From positions 1-64,000 of the forward strand of contig CAKTDC010000004.1 of assembly GCA_934541015.1 (NCBI GenBank): a stretch of 64,000 nt of DNA. Direction: 5' to 3'. Below are positions 25,749-35,843 of the stretch, in pieces. Each line of letters begins with the position of its first letter. Within the stretch, counting starts at the first letter, position 1. The notes below the pieces were generated by a model. It was not told the origin of the DNA and made no database searches. It saw only the letters and a program-made list of their open reading frames with translations. The translations under genes were made by a program, and so were the position numbers. The stretch is from an uncultured Luteimonas sp. Lineage in GTDB: Bacteria; Pseudomonadota; Gammaproteobacteria; Xanthomonadales; Xanthomonadaceae.

Positions 25749-27632
25749 ATGAAACCAGTCCTCCTCGACGGCAAGTCCCTGACCCGCGACCAGCTGGTGA
25801 TGGTCGCCAACGGCGCCCAGGTGGCGCTCGATCCGGCCGCGCTGCGCGACGTCGCCCGCGCCGCCGATTTCCTCGCCGAGCAGGTGCGCCGCGAGGAGCC
25901 GATCTACGGCGTCTCCACCGGCTTCGGCAGCAACGCCGACAAGCTGCTCGGCGCACACCCGCTGCGCGACGAGCTGCCCGGTGCCGTGAAGTCCGGCCGC
26001 TCGCTGCATGAGGAGCTGCAGTACAACCTCATCGTCACCCACGCCGTCTGCGTCGGCGAGCCGCTGGCGGCCGACGTGGTGCGGGCGATGCTCTGCATCC
26101 GCATCAACACCCTGCTCAAGGGCCATTCCGGCATCCGCGTGCAGACCCTGCAGGCGCTGGCGGACCTGCTCAACGCCGGCGTCGTGCCGGTGGTGCCGGC
26201 GCTGGGCTCGGTCGGCGCCTCGGGCGACCTGGCGCCGCTGTCGCACCTGGCCATCGTCCTGCTCGGCGGCGGCGAGGCGTTCTTCGGCGGCGAGCGCATG
26301 TCGGGCGCCGATGCGCTGAAGGCCGCCGGCCTCGAAGCGGTCTCGCTGTCGTACAAGGAAGGCCTGGCGCTCAACAACGGCACCGCGCAGATGCTCGCCA
26401 GCGGCGCGCTGGCGCTGCACCGGCTCGACCGCCTGCTGGAAACCGCCGACCTCGCCGCGGCAATGACCATCGACGCCTTCGCCGGCCGCCTCGGCGCCTT
26501 CGCCGGGGACGTGCACGCGCTGCGTCCGCACCCGGGGCAGGTGCGCACCGCCGCGCACCTGCGCGAGCTGCTCGAGGGTTCGACCCTGGCCGACATTCCC
26601 TACCACCTCGTGCCCCGGTTCCGGCAGTGGCTGCCGTCGAGCTGGGATACGCCGGAGGCGCAGCAGCTCGGCTTCGACATCGGCTGGGACTGGGTGCCGA
26701 GCGACCAGCGCCACGGCCGCGAGAAGTTCTACGCGCGCTTCAAGCCCTTCCGCGGCGGCAAGAAGCACCAGCCGCAGGACAGCTATTCGCTGCGCTGCAT
26801 CCCGCAGGTGCACGGCGCCGTGCGCGATGCGGTGGAGCATGCGCGGCGCGTGTTCGACATCGAACTCAACGCGGTCACCGACAACCCGCTGGTGTTCCCG
26901 GACAGGCAGGCCGAGCACGTCGAACAGCAGGTGATCTCGGCCGGCCATTTCCACGGCATGCCGCTGGCGCTGGCGATGAGCGCGGTCAAGGCCGCGATCC
27001 CGGTGCTGGCCGCGATCAGCGAACGCCGGCTCAACAAGCTGGTCGACCCGGCGACGAACGACGGCCTGCCCGCGTTCCTGATCGGCAACGAGGACGGCAC
27101 CGAGTCGGGCTTCATGATCGTGCAGTACACGGCCGCGGCGATCGTCAACGACCTGGCCACGCGCGCGCACCCGGCCAGCGTGTATTCGATCCCGACCAGC
27201 GCCAACGCCGAGGACCACGTGTCGATGGGCACCAACGAGGCTCGCCACGTGCTGTCGATGGTGGATGACCTGGGCAAGGTGCTGGGGCTGGAGCTGTACA
27301 CCGCCGCGCAGGCGCTGGACCTGCGCCTGGACATGATCAACGCCGCGCGCGACCTGGCGCGGCGCGCGGATGCGCAGACGTTCGCGCGCAAGATCCAGGG
27401 CGTCGACGACGACAGCCCGCTGTATCCGGCGCTGGTCGCCGAGGTCGAAGCGCTGCGCGCGGAGCTGGCCGCGGCCGAACCCTTCCATCCGGGCAGCGCG
27501 GTGGCCGCCGCGCATGCGGCGATCCGCGAGCGCATCCCCTTCCTCGATCGCGACCGCGCGCTGGATGCCGAGGTGGCGGCCGCGGTCGCGCTGGTGGCCG
27601 ACGGCAGCCTGCTGTCGGCGCCCGGCCGCTGA
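25749..27632 (+). CDS. Histidine ammonia-lyase-like aromatic amino-acid lyase (long form)
   Basis: 627 residues with the MIO-forming Ala157-Ser158-Gly159 in SVGASGDLAPLSH, the catalytic Tyr region YGVSTGFGSNAD, NNGTAQM and QDSYSLRCIPQVHG. Deaminates an aromatic amino acid, most likely histidine to urocanate. At the substrate-selectivity site LQYNLIVTHAVCVG the Thr-His pair resembles the Ser-His of histidases, not PAL or TAL. It is about 115 residues longer than HutH, with an insert of about 60 residues at 282-343 (rich in Trp, Arg and Lys). No hutU, hutI or hutG is nearby; it lies between hisS and the his operon. Substrate is inferred. Confidence 0.8.
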   Translation: MKPVLLDGKSLTRDQLVMVANGAQVALDPAALRDVARAADFLAEQVRREEPIYGVSTGFGSNADKLLGAHPLRDELPGAVKSGRSLHEELQYNLIVTHAVCVGEPLAADVVRAMLCIRINTLLKGHSGIRVQTLQALADLLNAGVVPVVPALGSVGASGDLAPLSHLAIVLLGGGEAFFGGERMSGADALKAAGLEAVSLSYKEGLALNNGTAQMLASGALALHRLDRLLETADLAAAMTIDAFAGRLGAFAGDVHALRPHPGQVRTAAHLRELLEGSTLADIPYHLVPRFRQWLPSSWDTPEAQQLGFDIGWDWVPSDQRHGREKFYARFKPFRGGKKHQPQDSYSLRCIPQVHGAVRDAVEHARRVFDIELNAVTDNPLVFPDRQAEHVEQQVISAGHFHGMPLALAMSAVKAAIPVLAAISERRLNKLVDPATNDGLPAFLIGNEDGTESGFMIVQYTAAAIVNDLATRAHPASVYSIPTSANAEDHVSMGTNEARHVLSMVDDLGKVLGLELYTAAQALDLRLDMINAARDLARRADAQTFARKIQGVDDDSPLYPALVAEVEALRAELAAAEPFHPGSAVAAAHAAIRERIPFLDRDRALDAEVAAAVALVADGSLLSAPGR

Positions 27633-27644
27633 GCGCCGGGACGG

Positions 27645-28010
27645 ATGAACCTGCCGCTGCACCTGGGTTGGCCCGGCATCCTGGAAGCCACGCTGATCGC
27701 CTTCGCGGTCGGCGTGCTGTGCTTCCTGTTCTGGCGCTGGCTGTGCCGGCGCACGGGCTGGGGCGAGGCGCGGGCGATCGGCTGGGCCTGCGTCAGCGCG
27801 GTGGTGATCGCGGCGGGCATCGACACCTGGCACCTGTTCTATCTGGGCGTGGTCACGCTCGAATCGCCGCTGTACGCGCGCATCGCGCTGGCGAAGATGC
27901 ACGACGCCGACAACATCGGCACCCGCGCCTTCCTGGAATGGGCCGGGGCGATCGCCGGCGTGATCGCGGGCTGGGTGATGGCGAACAGGCGCCCCGCGCG
28001 GCCGGACTGA
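27645..28010 (+). CDS. Small membrane protein, unknown function
   Basis: 121 residues with three hydrophobic segments (about 10-30, 42-65 and 95-112). A charged loop with ESPLYARIALAKMHDADNIGTRAFLEW joins the last two. I do not recognise a named family. It starts 12 bases after the lyase stop and may be co-transcribed with it; an integral inner-membrane location is likely. Confidence 0.7.
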   Translation: MNLPLHLGWPGILEATLIAFAVGVLCFLFWRWLCRRTGWGEARAIGWACVSAVVIAAGIDTWHLFYLGVVTLESPLYARIALAKMHDADNIGTRAFLEWAGAIAGVIAGWVMANRRPARPD

Positions 28011-28074
28011 AGTGGCGCGCGTCCGCATCCGGGCGCGGGTCGGAGTCACGCTCCTCGGCGCGTACGGTGCATTC

Positions 28075-28193
28075 CTCCTCCCCCGCTTGCGGGGGAGGGT
28101 CGGGGTGGGGGCCTGGCGGATCGCGATGATCCGGTATCGCGCACCTGCCGTGCGCGCTCCCATCCCGCCTTCCCCCGCAAGCGGGGGAAGGGG
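28075..28193. repeat. Pair of GC-rich palindromes (CCCCCGCTTGCGGGGG)
   Basis: CTCCCCCGCTTGCGGGGGAG near 28077-28097 and TTCCCCCGCAAGCGGGGGAA near 28170-28190 are inverted relative to each other. Each folds on itself and the pair can also fold together. A related pair lies at about 48413-48515. Non-coding, in the gap before hisR. Confidence 0.7.
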
Positions 28194-28254
28194 TGGTGGC
28201 CGAGGGCAGGGCGCGGCACGAAAGGGGGCATCAGATTGCCATCGCAGGCAATCC

Positions 28255-28288
28255 TTGACTAATGTAATAACACGCTATTACATTAGTC
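28255..28288 (+). promoter_or_regulatory. HisR operator overlapping the his promoter
   Basis: A 13-bp perfect inverted repeat, GACTAATGTAATA-acacgc-TATTACATTAGTC, at 28257-28288. It overlaps a TTGACT -35 (28255-28260) and a TACATT -10 (28279-28284), so a bound repressor would cover the whole promoter. The -10 ends six bases before the hisR ATG, implying a leaderless mRNA. TrpR-like HisR sites of this AT-rich form are known from Xanthomonadales. Confidence 0.85.
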
Positions 28289-28290
28289 GA

Positions 28291-28617
28291 ATGAAGCAGC
28301 GCCTCGAACCCCTGCCGGACTCCGACGCCGACGCCTCCTTCCGGGCGCTGGCCAAGGCGCTTGCCGGCCTGCAGCGGGTCGACGAGGTCGCCGCCTTCCT
28401 GCGCGACCTGTGCACGCCGGCGGAGCTGGAGGCCATGGCCGACCGCTGGCGGGTGGTCCCGCTGCTGCTGCAGGGCCTGCCCTACCGCGAGATCCACGAG
28501 CGCACCCAGGTCAGCGTGACCACGGTCGGCCGGGTCGCGCGCACGCTTGAACACGGCGCCGGCGGCTATGCGGCCGCGGTGAAGCGCCAATATCCCCGGC
28601 TCGCGCCGGGCCACTGA
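28291..28617 (+). CDS. hisR: TrpR/YerC-family repressor of histidine biosynthesis
   Basis: 108 residues, all-helical TrpR superfamily fold. [47 protein letters not shown] holds the helix-turn-helix. YerC/YecD-type proteins in xanthomonads regulate the his operon, probably with histidine or a pathway product as corepressor. Start chosen at 28291 because upstream in-frame sequence runs through the operator. First gene of the his operon, 11 bases before hisG, with its own operator, so it should be autoregulated. Confidence 0.88.
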   Translation: MKQRLEPLPDSDADASFRALAKALAGLQRVDEVAAFLRDLCTPAELEAMADRWRVVPLLLQGLPYREIHERTQVSVTTVGRVARTLEHGAGGYAAAVKRQYPRLAPGH

Positions 28618-28628
28618 AGGAACCCACG

Positions 28629-29543
28629 ATGAGCCCCACGGCCGTCCCCGCGGCGCGCGACCGCCTGCGCATCGCCATCCAGAAATCCGGCCGCCTCGGC
28701 GAGCCGGCGCGCGCCCTGCTGGCGTCCTGCGGCCTGTCGTGGCGCGAGAGCCGCGACAAGCTGTTCTGCTACGGCGAGACCCTGCCGGTCGACCTGCTGC
28801 TGGTGCGCGACGACGACATCCCCGGCCTGCTCGCCGACGGCGTCTGCGACTACGGCATCGTCGGCCGCAACGTGCTCGACGAGTTTGCCGCGGAGCGCGC
28901 CGCGAAGGGGCTGGCCGCGGTATCGAAGGAAGTGCTGCCGCTGGGCTTCGGCGGCTGCCGGCTCGACATCGCCGTGCCCGATGCCTGGGACTGGCAGGGT
29001 GCGCGGCAGCTGCAGGGCAAGCGCATCGCCACCAGCTACCCGGGCCTGCTGGCGCAGTGGCTGGCGGAGCGGCAGGTGGAGGCGGGCATCGTGGTGCTGT
29101 CGGGTTCGGTCGAGATCGCGCCGCGCCTGGGCCAGGCCGACGTGGTCTGCGACCTGGTCTCCAGCGGCGCCACGCTGCTGGCCAACCAGCTCAAGCCGGT
29201 CGAGACCATCATGCGCAGCGAGGCGGTGCTGGCCGGGCCGGTGCAGCCGTTCTCCGACATCCGCGGCGAGCTTGCGCAGATGCTGCTGCGCCGCCTCGAC
29301 GGCGTACTGCGCCTGAAGGACAGCCGCCTGCTGATGTTCCAGGCGCAGCGTACCGAGGTTGCGGCCCTGCTTGAGCTGCTGCCCGACGCCGAGCAGCCGA
29401 CCATGCTCCAGGTCGACGGCGCCGACACGCTGGCGCTGCAGGCGCTGTGCCACGGCGAGATGACCTGGCAGCGGCTGGAAGACCTCAAGCGCGCCGGCGC
29501 CCGCGGGCTGATGGTGCTGCCGGTCGAGAGGATGCTGGCATGA
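28629..29543 (+). CDS. hisG: ATP phosphoribosyltransferase (long form)
   Basis: 304 residues. First committed step, joining ATP and [16 protein letters not shown] at the N-terminus, [13 protein letters not shown], and the PRPP site [14 protein letters not shown] are typical. The C-terminal 80 residues form the regulatory domain, so histidine feedback without HisZ is expected. Overlaps hisD by 4 bases. Confidence 0.96.
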   Translation: MSPTAVPAARDRLRIAIQKSGRLGEPARALLASCGLSWRESRDKLFCYGETLPVDLLLVRDDDIPGLLADGVCDYGIVGRNVLDEFAAERAAKGLAAVSKEVLPLGFGGCRLDIAVPDAWDWQGARQLQGKRIATSYPGLLAQWLAERQVEAGIVVLSGSVEIAPRLGQADVVCDLVSSGATLLANQLKPVETIMRSEAVLAGPVQPFSDIRGELAQMLLRRLDGVLRLKDSRLLMFQAQRTEVAALLELLPDAEQPTMLQVDGADTLALQALCHGEMTWQRLEDLKRAGARGLMVLPVERMLA

Positions 29544-30853
29544 GCGGGTCGATCGTCCAGCGGCTGGACTGGCCGGCGCTCGACGCCGCCGCGCGCGCGC
29601 AGGCGCTGCAGCGGCCGGTGCAGGCGGTGGCGGTGCAGACGCGCGAGTCCGTTGCCGCGCTGATCGCGGACGTGCGTACGCGCGGCGATGCCGCGCTGCG
29701 CGAGATCACCCTGCGCTTCGACGGCGCCGCGCCGGAGGCGTTCGAGGTGACGGCGGAGGAATTCGCCGCCGCCGAAGCGGCCGTTCCGGACGAGCTGAAG
29801 GCGGCAATGCGCGAGGCTGCCGGCCGTATCGCACGCTTCCATAGCGCCGGCATCGCCCGGCCGTACGCGGTGGAAACCGCCCCGGGCGTGATCTGCGAGC
29901 GGGTGGTGCGCCCGATCCCGCGCGTGGGCCTGTACGTGCCTGCGGGGAGCGCGCCGCTGCCGTCGACCGCGCTGATGCTGGGCGTGCCGGCGCGGCTGGC
30001 CGGCTGCCGCGAGGTGGTGCTGTGCACGCCGCCGCGCCGCGACGGCACGGCCGACCCGGCCGTGCTCGTGGCCGCGCGCATGACCGGCGTGCACCGGGTG
30101 TTCAAGCTCGGCGGCGCGCAGGCGATCGCGGCGATGGCCTACGGCACCGACAGCGTGCCGCGCTGCGCCAAGCTGTTCGGCCCGGGCAACAGCTACGTCA
30201 CCGAGGCCAAGCAGCAGGTCGCGCAGGCGGGCGTGGCCGCGATCGACATGCCGGCCGGCCCGTCCGAGGTGCTGGTGATCGCCGACGATGGCGCCGACGC
30301 GGCCTTCGTCGCCGCCGACCTGCTGTCGCAGGCCGAGCACGGTCCGGATTCGCAGGTGCTGCTGCTCAGCGACAGCGCCGCGCTGCTCGACCGTGTCGAG
30401 TCGGAACTGGCGACGCAGCTGGCGGCCTTGCCGCGCGCGGACATCGCACGGCAGGCGCTGGCGCAGTCGCGGCTGGTGCGGGTCGACGCACTTGACGAGG
30501 CCTTCGACATCAGCAACGCCTACGCGCCCGAGCACCTGATCCTCGCCCTGCGCGAACCGCGCGCCTGGCTGGAGCGGGTGGAAGCGGCCGGCTCGGTGTT
30601 CCTCGGCGATTTCACGCCCGAGGCGCTGGGCGACTACTGCAGCGGCACCAACCACGTGCTGCCCACCGGCGGCGCGGCGCGCGCGTACAGCGGCGTGTCG
30701 GTGGCCAGCTTCCAGAACTTCGTCAGCGTGCAGGGCGCGACCGGCGCCGGCATCACCGCGATCGGTCCCTGCGCGGTCACGCTGGCCGAGGCCGAAGGGC
30801 TGGAGGCGCACGCCAATGCGGTGCGCCTGCGGCTGCGCAAGGCGGCGGCATGA
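29540..30853 (+). CDS. hisD: Histidinol dehydrogenase
   Basis: 437 residues. Two-step oxidation of histidinol to histidine. [60 protein letters not shown] and [11 protein letters not shown] carry the substrate and Zn sites. Coupled at both ends by ATGA overlaps with hisG and hisC. Confidence 0.97.
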   Translation: MSGSIVQRLDWPALDAAARAQALQRPVQAVAVQTRESVAALIADVRTRGDAALREITLRFDGAAPEAFEVTAEEFAAAEAAVPDELKAAMREAAGRIARFHSAGIARPYAVETAPGVICERVVRPIPRVGLYVPAGSAPLPSTALMLGVPARLAGCREVVLCTPPRRDGTADPAVLVAARMTGVHRVFKLGGAQAIAAMAYGTDSVPRCAKLFGPGNSYVTEAKQQVAQAGVAAIDMPAGPSEVLVIADDGADAAFVAADLLSQAEHGPDSQVLLLSDSAALLDRVESELATQLAALPRADIARQALAQSRLVRVDALDEAFDISNAYAPEHLILALREPRAWLERVEAAGSVFLGDFTPEALGDYCSGTNHVLPTGGAARAYSGVSVASFQNFVSVQGATGAGITAIGPCAVTLAEAEGLEAHANAVRLRLRKAAA

Positions 30854-32004
30854 ATACGAAGGCAGGCGACGTGCTGTCGCTGGTGCGCGAGGACCTGCGC
30901 GGCTTCGCCGGCTACAGCTCGGCGCGCACCGAGGCGCTCGACGGCGAGATCTGGCTCAACGCCAACGAATCGGCCTGGGCCAACGCCGCCGACCCGGAGG
31001 CAGGCTGCCGGCGCTATCCGGATCCGCAGCCGCAGGCGCTGCGCGAGGCGCTGGCCGGGCTGTACGGCGTGCGCCCGGAGCAGCTGCTGGTCGGCCGCGG
31101 CAGCGACGAGGCGATCGACCTGCTGGTGCGCGCGGTCTGCGCCGCGGGCCGCGATGCGGTGCTCGCGACGCCGCCGGTGTTCGGCATGTACGCGGTCAGC
31201 GCACGCCTGCAGGGCGCGCCGCTGGTCGAGGTGCCGCTGCTGGATGATCCGGAGGCCGGACTGGTCCCGGATTTCGACGCGATCGCCCGCGAAGCGCTGG
31301 CGCGACCGGTGAAGCTGGTGTTCCTCTGCTCGCCCTCGAACCCGGGTGGCGCGGCGATCACGCTGGAGGCCATCGCCGCGCTGGCGCGCAGGCTCGACGG
31401 CCGCGCGCTGCTGATCGTGGACGAAGCCTACGGCGAGTTTTCCGACGAGCCGTCGGCGACGACGCTGCTCGATGGGCTTCCGAACCTGGTCGTGCTGCGC
31501 ACGCTGTCCAAGGCGCACGCGCTGGCCGCGGCCCGGATCGGCGTGGCCATCGCCGCGCCGGAACTGATCGCGGTGCTGCGCCGCTGCCAGGCGCCGTATC
31601 CGGTGCCCGCACCGGTCGCCCGGCTCGGCGTGGAGGCGCTGGCACCGGCGGCACGCGAGAAGACCAAGGCCCGCATCCAGGTGGTCCGCGGCGAGCGCGA
31701 GCGCATGGGCCAGGCGCTTGCAGACCTGCCGATCGTGCGCCGCGTCTATCCGTCGCAGGCGAACTTCCTGCTGCTGCGGCTTGAAGACGCGGAAGCCGCC
31801 TTCCGCGCGTTGCTCGACGCCGGCATTGTCGTGCGCGACCAGCGTGCGGCGAGAGGCCTCGGCGACGCGCTGCGCATCACCATCGGCACCCCGGCGCAGA
31901 ACGCCCGCGTCCTCGCCGCCCTCTCCGCCTTGAGCCCGTCCCCCGCCCGCGGCGGAAGGACGGAGATGGGGACACCCCGCGCGGTCTCCGAAGGAACCCC
32001 CTGA
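30850..32004 (+). CDS. hisC: Histidinol-phosphate aminotransferase
   Basis: 384-residue fold-type I PLP enzyme. [18 protein letters not shown], the nucleotide-like [30 protein letters not shown] and the PLP lysine in [14 protein letters not shown] are all present. The last 25 residues ([22 protein letters not shown]) are a low-complexity tail not expected in the family. Start overlaps hisD; stop shares one base with hisB. Confidence 0.96.
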   Translation: MNTKAGDVLSLVREDLRGFAGYSSARTEALDGEIWLNANESAWANAADPEAGCRRYPDPQPQALREALAGLYGVRPEQLLVGRGSDEAIDLLVRAVCAAGRDAVLATPPVFGMYAVSARLQGAPLVEVPLLDDPEAGLVPDFDAIAREALARPVKLVFLCSPSNPGGAAITLEAIAALARRLDGRALLIVDEAYGEFSDEPSATTLLDGLPNLVVLRTLSKAHALAAARIGVAIAAPELIAVLRRCQAPYPVPAPVARLGVEALAPAAREKTKARIQVVRGERERMGQALADLPIVRRVYPSQANFLLLRLEDAEAAFRALLDAGIVVRDQRAARGLGDALRITIGTPAQNARVLAALSALSPSPARGGRTEMGTPRAVSEGTP

Positions 32005-33080
32005 TGGCCACGAAAATCCTCTTCGTCGACCGCGACGGCACCCTGATCGAGGAGCCGGAGGACTTCCAGATCGACGCCTATCACAAGCTGCGCTTCGTGA
32101 AGGGCGTGATCCCGGCGATGCTGAAGCTGCGCGACGCCGGCTTCGAGTTCGTGATCGTCAGCAACCAGGACGGGCTGGGCAGCGAAGGCTATCCGCGCGA
32201 TCGCTTCGACGGCCCCAACGACCTGATGCTGCAGATATTCGAAAGCCAGGGCATCGCCTTCCGCGAGGTCCTCATCGACTGCAGCTGGCCGGCCGACAAC
32301 GCGCCAACGCGCAAGCCGGCCCTCGGCCTGGTGCAGCACTACCTGCGCGACCGCGGCATCGACCTGGACAACTCGGCGATGGTCGGCGACCGCGAGACGG
32401 ACATCGAGTTCGCCCGCAACCTCGGCATCCGTGGCTTCCAGCTCAGGACCGCGCAGTTCGGCGGCGAGTGGGACTGGGCCGGCATCGCCCACGAGCTCGC
32501 GGATGCGCCGCGCCGCGCGCGCGTGCAGCGTGACACGAAGGAAACGAAGATCGCCGTCGAACTCGACCTCGACCGCAGCGCCGATGCCGAAGTCTCGACC
32601 GGCCTGCCGTTCTTCGACCACATGCTCGACCAGATCGGCAAGCACGGCGGCATCGCGCTGAAGGTGAAGGCCGAGGGCGATCTGCACATCGACGAGCACC
32701 ACACCATCGAGGACACCGGGATCGCGCTGGGGCAGGCGCTGAAGCAGGCGCTGGGCGACAAGCGCGGCGTCGCCCGCTACGGCTTCACCCTGCCGATGGA
32801 CGAGACCCTGGCCAGCGCTGCGCTGGACTTCGGCGGCCGCCCGTACCTGGTGTTCGACGGCAGCTTCAAGCGTGAGCGCGTCGGCGACATGCCGACCGAA
32901 CTGGTCGAGCACTTCTTCCGTTCCGTGTGCGATTCGGCTGCGCTCAACCTCAATCTGAAGGTCGAGGGCGAGAACGACCACCACAAGGTCGAGGCCTGCT
33001 TCAAGGCCTTCGCCCGCGCGCTGCGCATGGCGGTGCGGCGCGAGGGCGCGGACCTGCCGAGCACCAAGGGCACGCTCTGA
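32004..33080 (+). CDS. hisB: Bifunctional histidinol-phosphatase/imidazoleglycerol-phosphate dehydratase
   Basis: 358 residues. N-terminal HAD phosphatase (about 1-165; [38 protein letters not shown]) and C-terminal IGPD (about 168-358; [60 protein letters not shown]). The zinc-loop of the phosphatase half reads [14 protein letters not shown], lacking the second Cys and the His of the E. coli loop, so its metal may be absent or bound differently. Confidence 0.95.
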   Translation: MATKILFVDRDGTLIEEPEDFQIDAYHKLRFVKGVIPAMLKLRDAGFEFVIVSNQDGLGSEGYPRDRFDGPNDLMLQIFESQGIAFREVLIDCSWPADNAPTRKPALGLVQHYLRDRGIDLDNSAMVGDRETDIEFARNLGIRGFQLRTAQFGGEWDWAGIAHELADAPRRARVQRDTKETKIAVELDLDRSADAEVSTGLPFFDHMLDQIGKHGGIALKVKAEGDLHIDEHHTIEDTGIALGQALKQALGDKRGVARYGFTLPMDETLASAALDFGGRPYLVFDGSFKRERVGDMPTELVEHFFRSVCDSAALNLNLKVEGENDHHKVEACFKAFARALRMAVRREGADLPSTKGTL

Positions 33081-33679
33081 TGCGGCTGGCCCTGGTCGAC
33101 GCCGGCGGCGCCAACATCGGCTCGGTGCGCTATGCGCTGCAGCGCCTGGGCGTGGAGCCGGAGCTGACCGCGGACGCGGACGCCATCCGCGCCGCGGACC
33201 GCGTGATCCTGCCCGGAGTGAGCACCGCGGCGACGGTGATGCGGCGGCTGCGCGAGCTGGCGCTGGTCGAGGTGCTGCGTTCGCTGCGGCAGCCGCTGCT
33301 GGGCGTCTGCGTCGGCGTGCAGCTGCTGTTCGAGCATTCGGAGGAAGACGACACGCCGTGCCTGGGGCTGCTGCCGGGCCACGTGCGCCGGCTGCCGGCG
33401 GGCGAGGGCGTCCGCGTGCCGCACATGGGCTGGAACCGGCTGCAGCTGCGCGCTTCCGACCCGCTGCTCGACGGATTCGGCGCAGACGAGCACGCCTACT
33501 TCGTGCACAGCTACGCTGCTCCGGTGACCGCGGACTGCATCGCCTCGGCCATCCACGGCGTGGAGTTCGCCGCGGTCGTCCGCCGCGGCAACGTGATGGG
33601 CGCCCAGTTCCACCCCGAGCGCTCCGGCGCGGCCGGCGCGCAGCTGCTCGGCAATTTTCTTTCCCTGGAATCGGCATGA
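33080..33679 (+). CDS. hisH: Imidazole glycerol phosphate synthase, glutamine amidotransferase subunit
   Basis: 199-residue class I amidotransferase. Nucleophile Cys77 in [13 protein letters not shown]; His and Glu of the triad in [10 protein letters not shown]. The family usually has GNGN/GNLRS near the start; here it reads [14 protein letters not shown]. Supplies ammonia to HisF. Starts on the last base of the hisB stop. Confidence 0.95.
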   Translation: MRLALVDAGGANIGSVRYALQRLGVEPELTADADAIRAADRVILPGVSTAATVMRRLRELALVEVLRSLRQPLLGVCVGVQLLFEHSEEDDTPCLGLLPGHVRRLPAGEGVRVPHMGWNRLQLRASDPLLDGFGADEHAYFVHSYAAPVTADCIASAIHGVEFAAVVRRGNVMGAQFHPERSGAAGAQLLGNFLSLESA

Positions 33680-34443
33680 CTTCTCCGCGCTTCACCCTGT
33701 ATCCGGCAATCGACGTGCGCGAGGGCCGCATCGTGCGCCTGGCGCAGGGCGACTACGCCCAGGAAACCCGCTACGGCGACGACCCGCTGGCGCTGGCCCG
33801 GGCCTATGCGGAGCAGGGCGCGACCTGGCTGCACCTGGTCGACCTCGACGCCGCGCGCGCCGGCGGCTACACGCTGTCGGCGCTGGTGCGGCAGATCGCC
33901 ACGACCACCCGGCTGCAGGTGCAGACCGGCGGCGGCGTGCGCTCGCGCGACGACGTGCAGACGATCCTCGATGCCGGCGCCAGCCGCGTGGTGGTCGGCT
34001 CGCTCGCGGTGCGCGAGGCCGACGCCGTCTGCGGCTGGATCGACGCCTTCGGCAGCGAGCGCATCACCGTCGCCCTCGACACGCGCCAGGACGACGCCGG
34101 CGCCTGGCGCCTGCCGGTGCACGGCTGGACCGAGACCGCGGCCGGCACCCTGCAGGACATGGCGCGCCGCTACGCCGACCACGGCCTGCGCCACCTGCTG
34201 TGCACCGACATCAGCCGCGACGGGATGATGACCGGGCCGAACCTCGCGCTGTACCGGCTGCTGTCGGAGGCGGTGCCGGGGCTGGAGCTGCAGGCCTCCG
34301 GCGGCGTCCGTGACCTCGACGACGTGCTGCAGGCGCAGGCGCAGGGCTGCGCCGGCATCGTGCTCGGCCGTGCGCTGCTCGAAGGCCGGCTGCAGCTGCC
34401 CGAGGCGTTCGAACGCGCCGCTGCGCAGGCGGGGTCGGCCTGA
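33676..34443 (+). CDS. hisA: Phosphoribosylformimino-AICAR ribotide isomerase
   Basis: 255-residue (beta/alpha)8 barrel. [14 protein letters not shown] with catalytic Asp, [25 protein letters not shown], and [17 protein letters not shown] are the paired phosphate-binding and catalytic motifs. Overlaps hisH by 4 bases and hisF by 1. Confidence 0.96.
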   Translation: MTSPRFTLYPAIDVREGRIVRLAQGDYAQETRYGDDPLALARAYAEQGATWLHLVDLDAARAGGYTLSALVRQIATTTRLQVQTGGGVRSRDDVQTILDAGASRVVVGSLAVREADAVCGWIDAFGSERITVALDTRQDDAGAWRLPVHGWTETAAGTLQDMARRYADHGLRHLLCTDISRDGMMTGPNLALYRLLSEAVPGLELQASGGVRDLDDVLQAQAQGCAGIVLGRALLEGRLQLPEAFERAAAQAGSA

Positions 34444-35213
34444 TGCCCGCCCGACGCATCATTCCCTGCCTGGACGTGCGCGACGGCCGCGTGGTCAAGG
34501 GCGTGCGCTTCCGCGACCACGTCGACATGGGCGACATCGTCGCGCTGGCGCTGCGCTACCGCGACGAGGGCGCCGACGAACTGGTGTTCTACGATATCGG
34601 CGCCAGCCCGCAGGGGCGGTCGGTGGACCGGGGCTGGGTGGAGCGGGTGTCGGCGCGGATCGACATCCCGTTCTGCGTCGCCGGCGGCATCCGCGACGTC
34701 GAGACCGCGCGCGCGGTGCTGCACGCCGGCGCCGACAAGATCTCGATCAACTCGCCGGCGCTGGAGCGGCCGGCGCTGATCTCCGAACTGGCCGAAGCCT
34801 TCGGCGTGCAGTGCGTGGTGGTGGGCATCGATTCGATCCGCGAGGCCGACGGCCAGTGGCGCGTGCGCACCAACACCGGCGATCCCGAGCGCATGGGCGC
34901 GCCGTCGATCCGCACCCTGGACTGGATGGTGGAGGCGCAGCGCCTGGGCGCCGGCGAGATCGTGCTCAACTGCATGGACAGCGACGGCGTGCGCCGCGGC
35001 TACGACCTGGAGCAGCTGCGCGCCGCGCGCGGCCTGTGCCAGGTGCCGCTGGTGGCGTCGGGCGGTGCGGGCGAGCCGGAGCATTTCGAAGCGGTGTTCC
35101 GCGAGGCGGATGTCGATGGCGCGCTGGCGGCCAGCGTGTTCCACAGCGGGAAAATCGGGATTCCGGAACTGAAGGCGTTCCTGTCCGGGCGCGGGGTGGA
35201 GGTGAGGCGATGA
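34443..35213 (+). CDS. hisF: Imidazole glycerol phosphate synthase, cyclase subunit
   Basis: 256-residue barrel related to His[18 protein letters not shown], the double phosphate sites CVAGGIRD and [11 protein letters not shown], and [16 protein letters not shown] with the second catalytic Asp. Works with HisH. Overlaps hisI by 4 bases. Confidence 0.97.
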   Translation: MPARRIIPCLDVRDGRVVKGVRFRDHVDMGDIVALALRYRDEGADELVFYDIGASPQGRSVDRGWVERVSARIDIPFCVAGGIRDVETARAVLHAGADKISINSPALERPALISELAEAFGVQCVVVGIDSIREADGQWRVRTNTGDPERMGAPSIRTLDWMVEAQRLGAGEIVLNCMDSDGVRRGYDLEQLRAARGLCQVPLVASGGAGEPEHFEAVFREADVDGALAASVFHSGKIGIPELKAFLSGRGVEVRR

Positions 35214-35830
35214 GCACAACCGGTTCCGCAGGCAGCGCGTTGCCGCAGGGGCTCGACTGGAGCAAGGGCGACGGCCTGCTGCCGGCCGTGGTGCAGGATG
35301 CGCGCACCCTGCGCGTGCTGATGCTCGGCTACATGAACGCCCAAGCGCTGGCGGCCACGCTGGACTCCGGGCGCGTGACCTTCTTCAGCCGCAGCAAGGG
35401 CCGGCTGTGGACCAAGGGCGAATCCTCCGGACACTTCCTCGATCTCGTCTCGGTGGACGTGGACTGTGACGGCGACACCCTGCTGCTGCTGGCGCATCCG
35501 CAGGGGCCGACCTGCCACCTGCAGCGCGAAAGCTGCTTTCCCTCCGCACCCGGTTCGACGCTGGCGGAGCTGTCGGCCCTGGTCGACACCCGCGCCAGCG
35601 AAAAGCCCGAGGGCAGCTACACCACGAAGCTGTTCGAAGGCGGTGTGCGCAGGATCGCGCAGAAGGTGGGCGAGGAGGGCGTGGAAACCGCGCTCGCGGC
35701 CGTGGCCGAGGACGACGACGCCCTGCTCGGCGAGGCCGCCGACCTGGTGTTCCACCTGCTGGTCCTGCTGCGCGCCCGCGGCCTCGGGCTGGAGGACGTG
35801 GAGGCGAAGCTGCGCACGCGGCGGCGCTGA
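35210..35830 (+). CDS. hisI: Bifunctional phosphoribosyl-AMP cyclohydrolase/phosphoribosyl-ATP pyrophosphatase
   Basis: 206 residues. HisI half (about 1-118): [35 protein letters not shown], and the Zn site around [10 protein letters not shown] and [12 protein letters not shown]. HisE half (about 120-206): [24 protein letters not shown] and [13 protein letters not shown]. Last gene of the operon; it ends 13 bases from the convergent GGDEF gene, with no clear terminator between. Confidence 0.96.
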   Translation: MSTTGSAGSALPQGLDWSKGDGLLPAVVQDARTLRVLMLGYMNAQALAATLDSGRVTFFSRSKGRLWTKGESSGHFLDLVSVDVDCDGDTLLLLAHPQGPTCHLQRESCFPSAPGSTLAELSALVDTRASEKPEGSYTTKLFEGGVRRIAQKVGEEGVETALAAVAEDDDALLGEAADLVFHLLVLLRARGLGLEDVEAKLRTRRR

Positions 35831-35843
35831 TCGCCGCCCTGTT

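Noticed and set aside
28012..28290. Longer in-frame N-terminus for HisR
   Set aside because: It would run through the GC palindromes and the operator/promoter; TrpR-like proteins of this kind are about 100 residues.
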